Notes: a model not told the origin generated them from the sequence alone. Positions 20,591 to 32,630 are shown, numbered from the stretch's first letter. The stretch: DNA of 64,000 nucleotides from Rhabdophis nuchalis (GCA_039707465.1 CM077648.1:18325619-18389618); one strand, 5' to 3'. A program made the numbers and translations.

Positions 20591-21893
20591 TTATTGTCAT
20601 ATTTGAACTAAGTTCCAAATGATATGTTGAGAGAAGCTATACAACAAGGGCCAACTTTTAATGGGATGGGGACCAACCGTCTTCTTGGCATTGGTGGGCC
20701 AAAATGTTCTCCCACAAGATCAATAATATGAACATCATGGCTATCACAAGCTGTCAAAAATGAAAGCAGAGGTCAGAGAAAGGATAAGAAAATGAACTTT
20801 AATTCAAGATACAAAATCAAATGTTTCAGAATATTTTCATGCCACAATGGTGCATCTGGAAGGCTTGAGATAGTGTTACACATCACGACAGAAACTGATT
20901 TCATATGCATTAAGTTAAATTGTTCTTAGAGCTTCAGTATTCGGATTCTCGCTATTTTAGGAGCATTTTTTCCTTGTGGTTCATTTATAGAATTTACTTA
21001 ATTGCTGAACTAAATCTGTCTCTGCATATGCATATTTTTTCATTTTGTTCAAAGCACATTTCCGTTCATATTTAAAAGTTAGCATTATCTCAGCAGGCAG
21101 TCCGTTTTTCTTTACAAAGACGTATTTTCCCAATAAAAATCTGAAACAATGCTGAAGACGTTAAATGAATAGAGTTAGGATTTAAGTATCTAATATCTTC
21201 CAGGAATGTCATAACACACTTGGGATGTGCCAAGTTATCTTCTTTGATAAGTTGGTACAGCCAGTCATCAGACGCAGTAAATTCATTTTTAAGAATGCAA
21301 AGGAAGGGATCGGAGACAAACAGGGAGATGATACATTATTAAATGACTAAAGAGTTTTCTAATAATTAAAATTCAATTAAATTGGTTAATTGGATTGAAT
21401 TAATTGGTTATAAGATTAAAACAATATTGTATAGTGCATTTACTGTGTAGATATTGGGACAAAGGGACAAGAACAGAACTACTTAGTCTAGCAATTGTCA
21501 TCTAATAGTGAATGAATCAGTCAAAATAAATTGAACTTGTGAGGCTATTTAACACACACACACACATACTGCAGCTATTAGCAAAGGACAAAGCAGAACA
21601 AGGTGTGAACCATGACAGTCATGAGCAAAACCAGAGATGATTAAAAAGGAAATTATTCATATTTGCAATATTTGTTAGCTGCCACCATCCACGAAGACTC
21701 TGCCATTTTGCAGTAAGTGGTGTGTTATGAAGAAAGAACCACCGATGAAGGTAAAGGAGAGAAAGTAAGAGTGATGGAGAATAAAGGGGCAGATGGAAAG
21801 CAAACTTTCATAAGTTCATATGCAAAGCAATGGCAAGAAGTTGGCAAGGGAAGGGGGCTTTCTTTGTAGGAAGAGGGCCATGTTTCTCATTGG
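20591..21893. other. No gene or repeat recognised
   Basis: AT-rich, with a local AATTGGTTAATTGG-like cluster near 21370-21410. Nothing coding. Confidence 0.35.
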
Positions 21894-21901
21894 GAAGAGT
21901 T

Positions 21902-22138
21902 CAGTGGTGGTATTCAGTCGGTTCGGAATGGTTCAAGCGAACTGCGGCTCCACCCTAGCTCTAAGCTGTCCTACTTAGCCATGTTTTCTAAGCAGCGCAC
22001 ATGTGTGCAAGCCGTGCGTGTGACCAAGACCATGCTTGGAATGCTATGTGCATGTGCAGAAAGCCACATGCATGCGTGGAAGCTCACAGTTTAGGTGTGT
22101 GGCGAACCGGTAGTAAAATTATGTGAAATCCACGTCTG
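21902..22138 (+). mobile_element. hAT-type MITE, ACCGG family
   Basis: Starts CAGTGGTGGTATTCAGTCGG and ends AAATCCACGTCTG. Flanks GAAGAGTT (21894-21901) and GGAGAGTT (22139-22146) match 7 of 8. Interior with GCACATGTG and CATGCATG steps. Confidence 0.85.
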
Positions 22139-22544
22139 GGAGAGTTCCATTTGGGTAAGTTTATCAAATTCCCAAAAAGACGCAAAGATAACTTGGTTGA
22201 GCCTTGCTGGGTGATGATGTAATGAAGGGGCTTTGGGATTCCTGTTATGGCTCTGCCTGAAGGAGGTAAAACTTTGTTAGGTAGAATAGACTGGCCCAGG
22301 CCTTAATGGTCCATTAACAAAGATGGGGTGGGGTGGGGGCTGAGTTTCTGCCCCCCTCTTAGGAGAAATATTCTGCTCTTTTTAATGTTTCCTAAAATGT
22401 TTCATTTTTCTGGGAGAAAAGGGGGGGTTAACTTCCTACAGTATTGGTAAAATAGTCTGATACTAATTAACTAACAATTTTCCATTCATATTTTCCACCC
22501 AATTCATATATGGCATATTTTCTGCAAGCTGACAATTTAATAAT

Positions 22545-22585
22545 AATAAAATAAAATATAAAATAAAATAAAATAAAATAATAAT
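22545..22585. repeat. (AAATA)n short array
   Basis: Seven or so AAATA/AATAA units in an A-rich setting. Confidence 0.8.
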
Positions 22586-22751
22586 GCAATGCAATACAAT
22601 AATGTTTCATTTGTCTCATGGGTTTATTACCACTGTTTCCCCCCATTATTATCCTTTCTGTCAATAACTTTATCCAAGCTTATTTCTTTATCTCAAGAAT
22701 GCCCCAGTGTTATATCACAAGAGCCCTTCTTGGCAAGACATCAGAAACAAA

Positions 22752-23185
22752 CGACCATCTTCAAAACACTCCATGGCTCAGGACCTAGCTATCTGCAAGA
22801 CCGTCTCCTGCCCCATACATCCCTGGGACCGACACGCTCCCACAGAGAGGGCCTCCTCAGGGTGCCGTCGGTCGGGCAATGTTGATTGGCGGCGCCCAGG
22901 GGGAGGGCCTTCTCTGTGGCAGGGCCGGCCCTTTGGAACGACCTGCCCCCTGAAATCCGCACCATTCCTGACCTCCGCCTCTTCCGCAAATGTCTTAAGA
23001 CTCACTTCTTTCAACTAGCCGGCCTTGCGTAACCCCAGCACCGCCAATTATAAACGAGGGTTTTAAAAACGGTTACAACACAGGCATCTAATATCTATGT
23101 ATTTGTATTTTGTATTTATTGATTTAATTCTATGTTCGCCGCCCCGAGTCCCTTGTTGTGAGATGGGAGCGGGTTATAAATATGA
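22752..23185 (+). mobile_element. L2-type LINE, 5' truncated 3' end
   Basis: Encodes IFKTLHGSGPSYLQDRLLPH and SHREGLLRVPS, then (after frame changes) AFSVAGPALWNDLPPEIR-like sequence and a LAGLA-type stop region at 23032. The 3' motif CGCCGCCCCGAGTCCC is followed by an AAAT tail rather than ATT, so this is another L2 subfamily. Confidence 0.8.
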
Positions 23186-23189
23186 AAAA

Positions 23190-23268
<79 letters not shown>

Positions 23269-23270
23269 AT
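23186..23270. repeat. (AAAT)n tail of L2
   Basis: About 20 AAAT units continuous with the L2 3' end. Confidence 0.95.
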
Positions 23271-23748
23271 ACAAAGGACAGAATAGAAAGTCATTGGGTA
23301 CCAGAAGGTTACAACAATCAACACAAATGATATGAGGGAGTTTAAGGATTTCATTTTTCTTGAACTCAACGAATACAAGGTGCTTGTTCAGTGGTATTAC
23401 TTCCGATAGATGGTGTTAAAATTACAAAACAGACAAAAATAGAACTTCGAATAATAGAGATGCTTAGAACTGAATGATGACGGCCAAAAATCTGATCACC
23501 CAGCTGACAATTTATAAACTTTCACGTGATTTATATTGGGAATTTAAGGTGATTAAAACAAAATCCAAAACCCAATCATAATAATAGCAGTACTAAATTA
23601 ATATTTAAAAAGATAGAATGGAGTTAAAGTATTATTGAAGGGGACATACAGATAATAATTCTTCCCACCTATAAATTATTGCACATTCAGGAGGAATGGG
23701 AAATGTTACCATTTCAAGAATACAACATTGCAGTTAATTCCGAATTGT
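23271..23748. other. No gene recognised
   Basis: Plain AT-rich sequence with no domain in any frame. Confidence 0.35.
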
Positions 23749-24290
23749 GCCTGTCATTCTCTGGACCATTCCATTTTGGGGGCAATTCAGTTGTATTCAG
23801 AATTAAGGCAGCCTATATTATCTGGGTGGGACGTGGTGACTCAGTGGCTAAGACACTGAGCTTGTCAATCAAAAGGTTGGCAGTTCAGCAGTTCGAATTC
23901 CTAGCGCTGCGTAATGGGATGAGCTTCTGTTACTTGTCCAGGCTTCTGCCAACCTAGCAGTTTGAAAGCATTTAAAAATGCAAGTAGAAAAATTGGGACC
24001 ACCTTTGGTGTGAAGGTAGCAGCGTTCCCAGCGCCTTTGGCATTTAGTCATGCTGGCCACATGACCATGGAGACATCTTCGGACAGCGCTGGCTCTTCGG
24101 CTGTGAAGTGGAGATGAGCACCACCCCCTAGAGCCGGAAACGACAAGCACACATGTCCAAGGGGAACCTTTACCTTTACCTTATATTATCTGGCGCACCC
24201 TATACAAGAAATTTGGAACTACTTCTAGTTTAATAGTTTTATTTATGGAGGTTACCAACAGCATCCTAGAAAAGCAGGGTGTGAAGGAAA
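23749..24290 (+). repeat. Dispersed sequence shared with 43695-43810, split by a SINE
   Basis: Flanking the SINE, the order is CAATTCAG...CAGAATTAAGGCAGCC, [SINE], GCGCACCCTATACAAGAAATTT, cut as three motifs, then GAACTACTTCTAG, TTTTATTTATGGAGG and AGCATCCTAGAAAA. The same series, without the SINE, occurs at 43695-43810. Family unknown. Confidence 0.6.
23826..24181 (+). mobile_element. Sauria-type SINE, full length, 12 bp target duplication
   Basis: Head: GTGACTCAGTGGCTAAGACA (A box) and GCAGTTCGAATTCC (B box). Middle: AGCAGTTTGAAAGCA, AAAATGCAAGTAGAAAAATT, TTTAGTCATGCTGGCCACAT. Tail: CCCCCTAGAGCCGG and GGGGAACCTTTACC. The perfect duplication TATATTATCTGG lies at 23814-23825 and 24182-24193. 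Transcription would be by Pol III and mobilisation by a Bov-B-type LINE. Confidence 0.95.
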
Positions 24291-24484
24291 TTTGGTGTGT
24301 TGCAGGAGGGGACTGGAACGTTCAGTTTGTGAATTTGTGGATGGCTTGAAAACCCTGTAAGCAAGGCTGTCTGCATTAATGGAATTAAACTGCTTTGTGC
24401 AATGGGTTGGACAGTGGAAGAGGCGTGCAATCTCAAGTTCAGATGGGAAGGTAAGTATTTCACATAAGCTGATCCCGAGTACAT

Positions 24485-25440
24485 TTATTGCTGCTTGGTA
24501 ATACTTTCAGTCAATGGCAAAATGAACTTGGCACAAAAATATTTATCCGCATAGAAGAGCTTGTTAACATCATAAATGGTCATTGTTTTGACTGCCCATG
24601 AGGTAAGATGTCTTTTTTTTATTGCCCCTCTATCCTCTGAAGAAATCATGTGAGCTGATGGAGTGAAAAGACAGAGAGAGGACAGGTTAAACTGAAAAGT
24701 TTTCATCGGACATGAAATACAAAAAAAAAACGACAACACCAAAATGGAAGCCAAGCAGCAGAGAGTTTTAATGAAAAAACGGAGACGTAATTAAGATTTT
24801 GCGGGGCAAAGATATTAGAGGAACAAAACAAACAGGAAGCTGCATGAGCTGGCTATCACAGAAGATTATCTGTCTCCCCGTTCAATATTTTTCTTCTTTC
24901 CTTGTCAATATTTGAACATGATAGCAGGTTGCCCTCCGTGCCATTCTTTTTGCAAACACAAAAAAAAAAAATTAAGGCTGTTAATGCCATTTTTCATCAG
25001 CTGGGAAAATAAACCTGCGCGTGAATCTGATTAATATACGTGAGAACAACTTTGGTATAGTATTAGGCACTTTTGCTTTGCGCTCCACGCTTGCCAAACC
25101 AATCAATTCTACATGACACAATTTAATTAAATGAGTTGTTGGCCAGGGCTGCAGTAAATATGTTTTCAACAAGACTGCCACTGATAGCTAATGCAGTGCA
25201 GTTTTGTAGTAGCCTGGGTCTCTTGGGAGGGCATTACCTTTATTACCTCTCTATTGCTCAGTGCAGAGTACAGATGCCTCGCAAATAATGAACTATTCTC
25301 TTGCTTGCTATTAGGTTCACTTAATATCGTGTAAAAATTGCTGCTGATTTCAGCAACAATTCCCGAAAAAGGGGAAATTGCACCACAAAGAGCAGTAGAA
25401 GCCAACTGATAATCCTTAATTAATCTCCTTAGGTCAAGAG
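24485..25440. other. Candidate conserved noncoding block
   Basis: Almost 1 kb with no visible repeat. It holds CAGCTGGGAAAATAAACCTG, ATTTAATTAAATGAG, TTAATTAATCTCC and AAATATGTTTTC, with homeodomain-like TAATTA cores. No splice-bounded frame. The judgement that it is constrained is inference from texture only. Confidence 0.35.
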
Positions 25441-26177
25441 TTATAACAAGTGATAGATGAAACAGCTTATTTGGTGTATTGGGGGAATGTATACCAAAGA
25501 TAAAAGCAAAAGAGTGTAACAGATCCGGAAGGTGTCAACAAAGGTGAGGAGGAATATAGAAAGTCATGTCTTAGGAGGAGAGCTTCAGGGAGCTGGGAGA
25601 TAGGATTAAAAGGCAATATCATTGCAAGAAGGGGATATTAGAAGGGAGGGTTGTTACAGAGATGGGAGAATATTTTGAGTTTTGCACGAGAGTGATTATT
25701 TGCTCTCTTCCCAACACCGAAGGCTCGCACAATTTTCACTGTGAAATGAAGGAGAAAGGAAGATACCGCAACCTTTCTTCCTAATTGCACACAGGACAGT
25801 GTTGGCCTGTCATTCCACTCATCAAATTGGTTTGGCAGGTTTGAGAAGGAATGGATGCAATACTCACTTCATATGATTTTTCAGACCTATCAAATATGAA
25901 GGCTGTGCGTCACTTTGGAGGAATAATTCATTTTTACTGAAAGCCTGAATAAAGCCCCCTTTTTGAAAGTGGGGGGAAGGAACATCCATGTTGTTTCCTT
26001 TTGTTGGGCATCCCCTTATTTTGAAACAAGGTTCATTGTCAAAAGCGGTCAGGTCTACTTTGACTTTTCCCAGTGCATAAAAGCTGTACAGGCCCAAATG
26101 AGGAAGAATTGTTTGAGGGTGATTTGTTATCTTTATCTATGTCTGGAATGATATTCTCCAGCCAGAGCTTGTGCATG
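25441..26177. other. No gene recognised
   Basis: Repeat-poor sequence. The 77- and 62-codon frames at 25864-26151 overlap on opposite strands and lack domains. Confidence 0.35.
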
Positions 26178-26185
26178 ATCTAGAC

Positions 26186-26311
26186 CAGGGGTTTCCAACC
26201 TTGGCGACTTTAAAACCTGTGGACTTCAACTCCCAGATTTTCTCAGTTGGCTGAGGAACTCTGGGAGTTGAAGTCCCCACGTCTTAAAGTTGTCAAGGTT
26301 GGAGACCTCTG
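26186..26311. mobile_element. Foldback hAT MITE, older copy
   Basis: CAGGGGTTTCCAACCTTGGC pairs with the right end, and the arms share TGGACTTCAACTCCCAGA-type sequence. Flanks ATCTAGAC (26178-26185) and ATCTAGAG (26312-26319) match 7 of 8. Confidence 0.85.
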
Positions 26312-26419
26312 ATCTAGAGTTCTCCTGGAATCTCAAATCCTTGTGAGCCAATTGCATCTTTTCCTAGATTGGAGGAAGGGAGAAATGATCACGGTTATTC
26401 ATGACTTAATCATCTCCCA

Positions 26420-26436
26420 GATGATGATGATGATGA
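26420..26436. repeat. Short (GAT)n repeat
   Basis: Five GAT units beside a LINE relic end, possibly its tail. Confidence 0.75.
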
Positions 26437-26755
26437 TATCCATTCAGTTGAGTCCAACTCTTGGCCATGCAAGAGTCCAACTCTTGGCCAGGTCTCTCCA
26501 TATCTTCCAATCTTTCACTGTTTCTTTGAGTTTTTCTATGCTCTGACTGGTGTCAACTTTTAAGGTGTCCAACCATCGTGTTCTTTGACAGACTGGTTTC
26601 TTTTTACCACTAACTCTTCCAAACATAATTGCTTTGTCCAGTGAATTCCCTTGCATGACATGGCCAAAATAAACGAGACAGTTTTGTGATTTAACCTTCT
26701 AGTGACATGCCTGGGTGTTATGCACTCCAGTACTTGTTTGTTAGTCATCTTTGTT
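26433..26755 (-). mobile_element. Bov-B/RTE-like LINE relic
   Basis: The minus strand encodes MFGRVSGKKKPVCQRTRWLD, then SQSIEKLKETVKDWKIWRDL, the Bov-B/RTE C-terminal signature, and CNGIHWTKQ-like upstream sequence with frame breaks. A 16 bp stretch (CCAACTCTTGGCCA) is duplicated near 26455-26490. Confidence 0.6.
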
Positions 26756-26756
26756 G

Positions 26757-27365
26757 TCCAAGGAATCTGCCAATTAGACTACTGCAATGTGCTGCACATG
26801 AGGCTATCTTTGAAGAGCATTCGGAAACTGACCTACACTAGAATGCAGCAATACAGATAACATTCGAAGCACATCAGTGTGACCATCCAACACCAATGTT
26901 AGATGAATTGCACTGGTTTCCAGTAAACTTCTGGCTGCAATTCAAAATGGTAGCTGTTGTATTTAAAATAGAGGTGGGTTGGCCTGGTTCAGCCGAACCA
27001 GTAGTGGCAGCGGTGGGAGGCTCCTCCTATCCACCTGGACACTTCTGTGCATGTGCAGAAGCATTGCACGTACGTGAGCACGAGCAAACCAGTAGTCATA
27101 GGACATGGGACCAGGTTATCTACCCATCCATAATGGCTTCTGGGCATTGTATTATATCTGGAATGTTGGGTAGACCAGTATGACCATCAGAAAAGCTGTG
27201 TCTTCTAGTGGGGCTTCAGAAGTGTGCATTCTCTTTTACAGAATTTCTCTTATGGCATTTTGCACTGCATTATGTTTTTTTACTTCCTTCACCACCCAGA
27301 CTTCCTTCTAATAGATAGGGGATTGTATAGGTTTATTTAATATGTAATAATAATAATAATAATAA
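26757..27365 (+). mobile_element. Old L2 LINE relic split by a MITE
   Basis: Left part keeps the order of L2 C-terminal motifs (DYCN, then LDELHWFPV..., FKMVAVVFK). The right part resumes at about 27103 with ACATGGGACCAGGTTATCTA, the HGxGPxYL motif. It ends in (AAT)n at 27343-27365. Broken by stops throughout. Confidence 0.6.
26970..27102 (+). mobile_element. hAT MITE of the ACCGG family inside the L2 relic
   Basis: GAGGTGGGTTGGCCTGGTTC, then AGCCGAACCAGTAGTGGCAG and GAGCACGAGCAAACCAGTAG match family ends and interior. It exactly interrupts the L2 reading order. Target duplication not legible. Confidence 0.6.
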
Positions 27366-27581
27366 AAAGAAAGAAAATTCTGTGCCTTGCTTTGCTGAAG
27401 ATTAGGAGGTAAGGTTTGTTGCCGTGTCGCGCTATTTCTGTTTCTCTAAAACTCTCAGGATTAGCCCAAGAATGACAAAACAATCCAGTCAATATTCCCT
27501 TCTGTATTTACATACACCATAAAAACCAAATGTTGTTAGATTAAATATATGCTACCGTAGCCTAATAGATAGACCCTGGGA

Positions 27582-27705
27582 CAGGGGTCTGCAAAGTTGG
27601 CTCTTTTAAGGCTGATGGACTTCAATTCCCAGAATTCATGCTGGCTGGGGAATTCTGGGAGTTGAAGTCCACCAGTCTTAAAAGAGCCAACTTTGCAGAC
27701 CCCTG
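27582..27705. mobile_element. Foldback hAT MITE, perfect 8 bp target duplication
   Basis: A palindrome of 124 bp with left arm CAGGGGTCTGCAAAGTTGGC and exact inverse on the right; the centre is around TTCATGCTGGCTGGGG. The perfect duplication CCCTGGGA lies at 27574-27581 and 27706-27713. Arm sequence differs from the CTCCAACC type, so it is a subfamily. Confidence 0.95.
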
Positions 27706-27904
27706 CCCTGGGAGATTCTAGGAAGTGGCCATCCTAAATCTTTTCCTCTTCCCACAGTCCATCTCTAGACAGGGCTATCTTTTCTCATCCCCCTCTGATA
27801 TGTGCTCCCTCTTTCCTGGGAAACCGTTGTGTTACTGCAGTCCATCACATCATCTCTCCCTGTATTATTAGCCAAAATCTCACCTGGAAAAACAACACAT
27901 CTCT

Positions 27905-28432
27905 GGTGATTGGAAAGGCCCAACAGAGACTTCATTTCCTTAGAGTCCTGCAGAAAAATCAGATGGAACAACAGCTGATGACCTCTTTCTATCAGTCCAC
28001 CATAGAAAGTGTCCTCACATATTGTATTACAGTATTGATCACTACAGAGAGTGATCATTCAGCACAAGAAACCATTGGTTGCCTTCTGACACCACTGGAT
28101 GACATCACCAGGTCTCACTGCTTTAGCAGAGTAAGGAAGATTCTCAGAGATGATTCACACCCTGGTCAGTGTCTCTTCGCACTTCTACCATCAGGCAGAA
28201 GATATCAAAGTATAGCCAGCTGAACAAACAGGTTTAAAGATAGTTTCGATCCTTGGGCTATGAGACTTTTAAACACAACCACAATCACTACATGTACATG
28301 CTAGTTTTTTTTTCTTTTCTCTCTTTTTTCATTTCTGTTATAATTTTGCGCCAGTGAGGTTAAAACCAATTTCGTTGTAAACAGGTACAATGATAATAAA
28401 GATTATACTTATACTTATAGACACATTCCATC
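27905..28432 (+). mobile_element. Non-LTR retrotransposon 3' end, Rex1/Babar-like or L2-like
   Basis: The frame at 27906-28223 encodes AQQRLHFLRVLQKNQM, FYQSTIESVLTYCITVL and LFALLPSGRRYQSIAS, the C-terminal region typical of one vertebrate LINE group. The 3' end reads AATTTCGTTGTAAACAGG, then AATAAAGATTATACTTATAC as tail. Clade assignment is uncertain; RT core absent. Confidence 0.6.
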
Positions 28433-28765
28433 ACATCAACAATTTCTGGGACCATTTCATTTTTTTTAAAGTGATGGAGACTAAAATGAAATATTTTATT
28501 TATGTCTATTTAACTATCGTGATGTCTTCTGAATTAAACAACGCTTATACAAACTGTTCATATTGAAAAAGGTAAGCTTCTGACTTTGGTTGATTCATGT
28601 TGCTTTTGGATTGCTTCAGAGTCATGGGATATGATCATAAACCTAATAATGATCATGCACATTAAAATGTTCTTAAACGCTTGGACAAATGAGAGAGAAG
28701 TGATGGGGCTGCTACGGGTTTAGAATATTTTCAATAAATTAGCTGCATTCCTCTCTAAGAGCACA
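28431..28765. other. No gene or repeat recognised
   Basis: AT-rich spacer up to the L2 insertion point. Confidence 0.35.
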
Positions 28766-28770
28766 CATGC

Positions 28771-29624
<854 letters not shown>

Positions 29625-29631
29625 CATGCAT

Positions 29632-30190
29632 GCAAATGTAAGTCATTTAATTGCGGTGATGCTTTTCTTGAATCATAGTTGCATAATTTGCTGTAGGAAT
29701 CAGCTCCAAACAGACCCGCATTAAAAAGAGAAGGGAAAACACACAATGATAACTTACAGAAGCTGTCATTAGCACTCAACATCCTTTTGATGGGTGCCAC
29801 CATGATTAAATCATTAATCAAAGATTTGAAGTGCAGATGTTAATCAGATAATCACATTGATTAATGCTTTCACTAGAACTAAGGAATAACATTTTTTTTT
29901 AAATAGCTGCTTGTCCTCCCAGCCTATTAAAAAGGAGACACAATAACATATAGCAGGATCCATCTGGTAGTAAAGGAATTTCTTACTTCTCCCCCCTACA
30001 ATTCTTTTTTCACTATATGTCTGCTATACCATCTGGGTCTGCCATTCATTTTTAATTGGCTGCAACATCCAATATCGGATGAACTGCTTTTCATAAAAGT
30101 GAAACACAATGTGTGAGTTTGCATGAGTCATACCTGCCTATTATTTTTGCTTAAGACATTGCCGGATAGGAAGAGGAGGAGAAATTCCAT
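29632..30190. other. Candidate conserved noncoding block
   Basis: Repeat-free, AT-rich, with ATTAAATCATTAATCAAAG, GTTAATCAGATAATCACATT and GATTAATGCTTTCAC within 29800-29880: a dense cluster of TAATCA/TTAATC homeodomain-like cores. The L2 above inserted at its edge. Function is inference. Confidence 0.4.
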
Positions 30191-30544
30191 GACACTAGAT
30201 CAGGAGTGCTTAACTTGTGGGCCTAAGGCTATATTGGTTGTCGGTGCCCCCTTTTTTGCAGCTATTTGAGGCTCCTTAGATATGATGGTTGCAAACTGGC
30301 AGCACAGCTTCTCAACATTTTGAGAACTAGTGTAGAAATCTGAAACTGGCGTAATCCTAAAACAGGCATCTTTTAGTTAAGAATCAAAGAAAAGCTGCAA
30401 CCAACTTCCAAAATGCTGCTCTACCTTCATGCCTGAAATGCCCCTCTCCACGTTTATTCATCAAATGTCATCAAGTCAGGGTTGACACTTGATGACCAGA
30501 ATCTGGACTTTAACCTGGACATAGTCCTTGTTACAAATGAGCCA
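30191..30544. other. Nothing clear; possible hAT end at 30201
   Basis: CAGGAGTGCTTAACTTGTGG at 30201 resembles a hAT left end but no partner end was found. Confidence 0.3.
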
Positions 30545-31017
30545 TTTGTTCAGGCACGCAAGGCATTGCCCTGTCAGCTGGCCGGCACACATGCACACGA
30601 TGGCCAGCTGACTACAGCCTTCTTTTGAGGCCATTTTTTGCCCTCCAGAAGCTTCAAGAGCTTCCCTGAAGCCTCCGGAATGTGAAAAACCAGCCGTACA
30701 GGCAAACTGGAAATTTGGGAACATACTTCCAGTTTTCTCCTAGGGTCATTTTTTGTCCTCTGGAGCCTCCTGAAGCTTCTTGGAGGCCTCCGGCGGTCTG
30801 GGGGAGGCTGTTTTCACCCTCCCCAGGCTCCTATAAAGTCTCTGGAGCCTGGGGTGGGCGAAAAAATCATGCAAAAAAATTGGGGGGGAGCGCTGGTCAT
30901 GTGCGCATGTGTGCTGGGTTCCTGCACATAGCATTATGGGTGTGACACGCCCGTGCATGACCCCCCTGCGCTCCCCGTACTTTTGGCACGCGAGCCACAA
31001 AAGGTTCACCATCACTG
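30545..31017 (+). mobile_element. hAT-type MITE, GATGGC...GCCATC family, left end lost
   Basis: The right end ACAAAAGGTTCACCATCACTG is described here as ACAAAAGGTTC followed by ACCATCACTG. The interior holds CTTCCGGAG- and GCATGTGTG-type steps. The left terminus is not recognisable, so no target duplication can be tested. Confidence 0.55.
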
Positions 31018-31159
31018 GCCTATACCAACAAAATACTGTAGTTACCTATGCAAAATGTCTCTGATGATTCAAGAACATAACCAACAGAAGTTATGAAATG
31101 GATAACATTACCATACATCCATCATATCTCAGACACTATTATAACCACAAGACATCTTA

Positions 31160-32290
31160 ATGACAATAGCCCCAGAGGAAGAAAAAACATACAATGAAAA
31201 AGAAAGTAAATTGTAACATACATTGTAAGGATTGTAACAATCACCATGTAGGACAGACACGCAGAAAGCTCACAGAATACATACACCAACTAGCAGTGAG
31301 AAAACACACTGAAAACTCTCAAATCTCGTATCACATGGGCAAGCACAATCATAGTTTCAACTGGGAAATTCAACATTCTAGACAAACTAAATCCAAAAAA
31401 AAGCTAAGAAATTCTTGGAAGCTTGGCATTCAGACAAATCAGCCATCAGTAGACACCGAGAAACAAAACACATTTTCACACCATTCAAAAGAGACAATAG
31501 AAAGCTAAGAAGGAAACAAAAATTCCAGGACAGCAGCCTGGACCCAGATAATCAGGAATTAACATCAGACAAAGAGGCAGAAAACAATCCCTTAATCAAA
31601 GAACTACTAAGGAGAAAATCATAACCTCCTCAACGCTGGCAGGACAAGTTATTATATACAGTGGTACCTCGGTTCATGAACTTAATTCGTGAACTGACTC
31701 TGTTCGCGAACCGAATTGGTCGTGAAGCGAGGCACAATTTCCCATAGGGTTCAATGTAAATCCGGTTAATCCGTTCTGACCTTGTTTTTTGGTCGTAATT
31801 CTTGAACTGACTCTGTTCGCGAACCTAATTGGTCGTGAACAGAGGCACAGTTTCCCATAGGGTTCAATGTAAATCCGGTTAATCCGTTCTGACTTTGTTT
31901 TTAAAATGTCCGCGGCTCCGGTTCGTGAAGCGAAACGGAGTTCGTGAACCCGAGCATTTTTACGAACTTTTCTGTTCGTGAAGCGAGGCAGAGTTCGTGA
32001 AGTGAGGCGGAGTTCGTGAAGCGAGGCGGAGTTCGTGAAGCCGAGCATATTTTTACGAACTTTTCCGTTCGTGAACCGAAATGGTGTTCGTGAACCGGAG
32101 CACATTTTTTGGAAAATTTCTGTTCGTAAACCGAATTGGTCGTGAACAGAGGCGTTCGTGAACTGAGGTACCACTGTACAGTATAAACCTATACTAGCAT
32201 TGATGAAGCAATTATGATTGTGTAATGAAATGCCTGCAAGCAAACAATCAAGCACAGCACCAAGAACTCCATGGCTGTAGTCTTAACCAA
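31160..32290 (+). mobile_element. Penelope-like element 3' part with GIY-YIG relic, split by a MITE
   Basis: Encodes NIHCKDCNNHHVGQTRRKL and EYIHQLAVRKH, then in another frame EAWHSDKSAISRHRETKH. This is the GIY-YIG endonuclease end of Penelope-like elements (C..C...YVGQT...R..EH...V...EAW.S..AI.RH). Frameshifts make it inactive. The 3' tail resumes after the MITE as GATGAAGCAATTATGATTG and AGCACCAAGAACTCCATGG. RT part absent. Confidence 0.7.
31659..32176. mobile_element. TA-flanked MITE (Tc1/mariner/pogo-like), 518 bp
   Basis: Ends CAGTGGTACCTCGGTTC and GAACTGAGGTACCACTG are inverted copies, flanked by TA on both sides (31657-31658, 32177-32178). A unit of about 113 bp is tandemly duplicated inside (near 31683 and 31796), and later come several GTTCGTGAAGCGAGGC-like repeats. 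The 193-codon minus-strand frame across it is an artefact of the repeats. Confidence 0.85.
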
Positions 32291-32630
32291 ATACGTTAAG
32301 CATGTCCCTTGATCACTATTATATTTTCCACTAATGAAACATTTGTGGGTTGACTTTCATCAGAGGTCGGATAAAGAATTGAAGAAGAAGGGCAGTCAGA
32401 GCTGCTGTTAGGAGTTAAACATTTTATCAGCTTAGAGTTGTTATGTTGCCACAAACTGTTCAAGTCCAACAGCCCTTGAATTTTGTTGACCCTTATCTGG
32501 TGCTGATTTAATATTGATCTTTAGCTGACTACCGGTAGATTCCTGTGTAAAAGCTGAGCGTTAAATCTTCGAGCTGCAACTTAATGTATCATCTGGATCC
32601 TTTGTGCTTGACATGAATGCACTATTACAA
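32291..32630. other. No gene recognised
   Basis: Unassigned sequence between the Penelope tail and a nested SINE. Confidence 0.35.

Noticed and set aside
31674..32255. 193-codon minus-strand frame rich in FTN/SRT repeats
   Set aside because: It reads across the tandem units of a TA-flanked MITE; repeat structure explains the openness.
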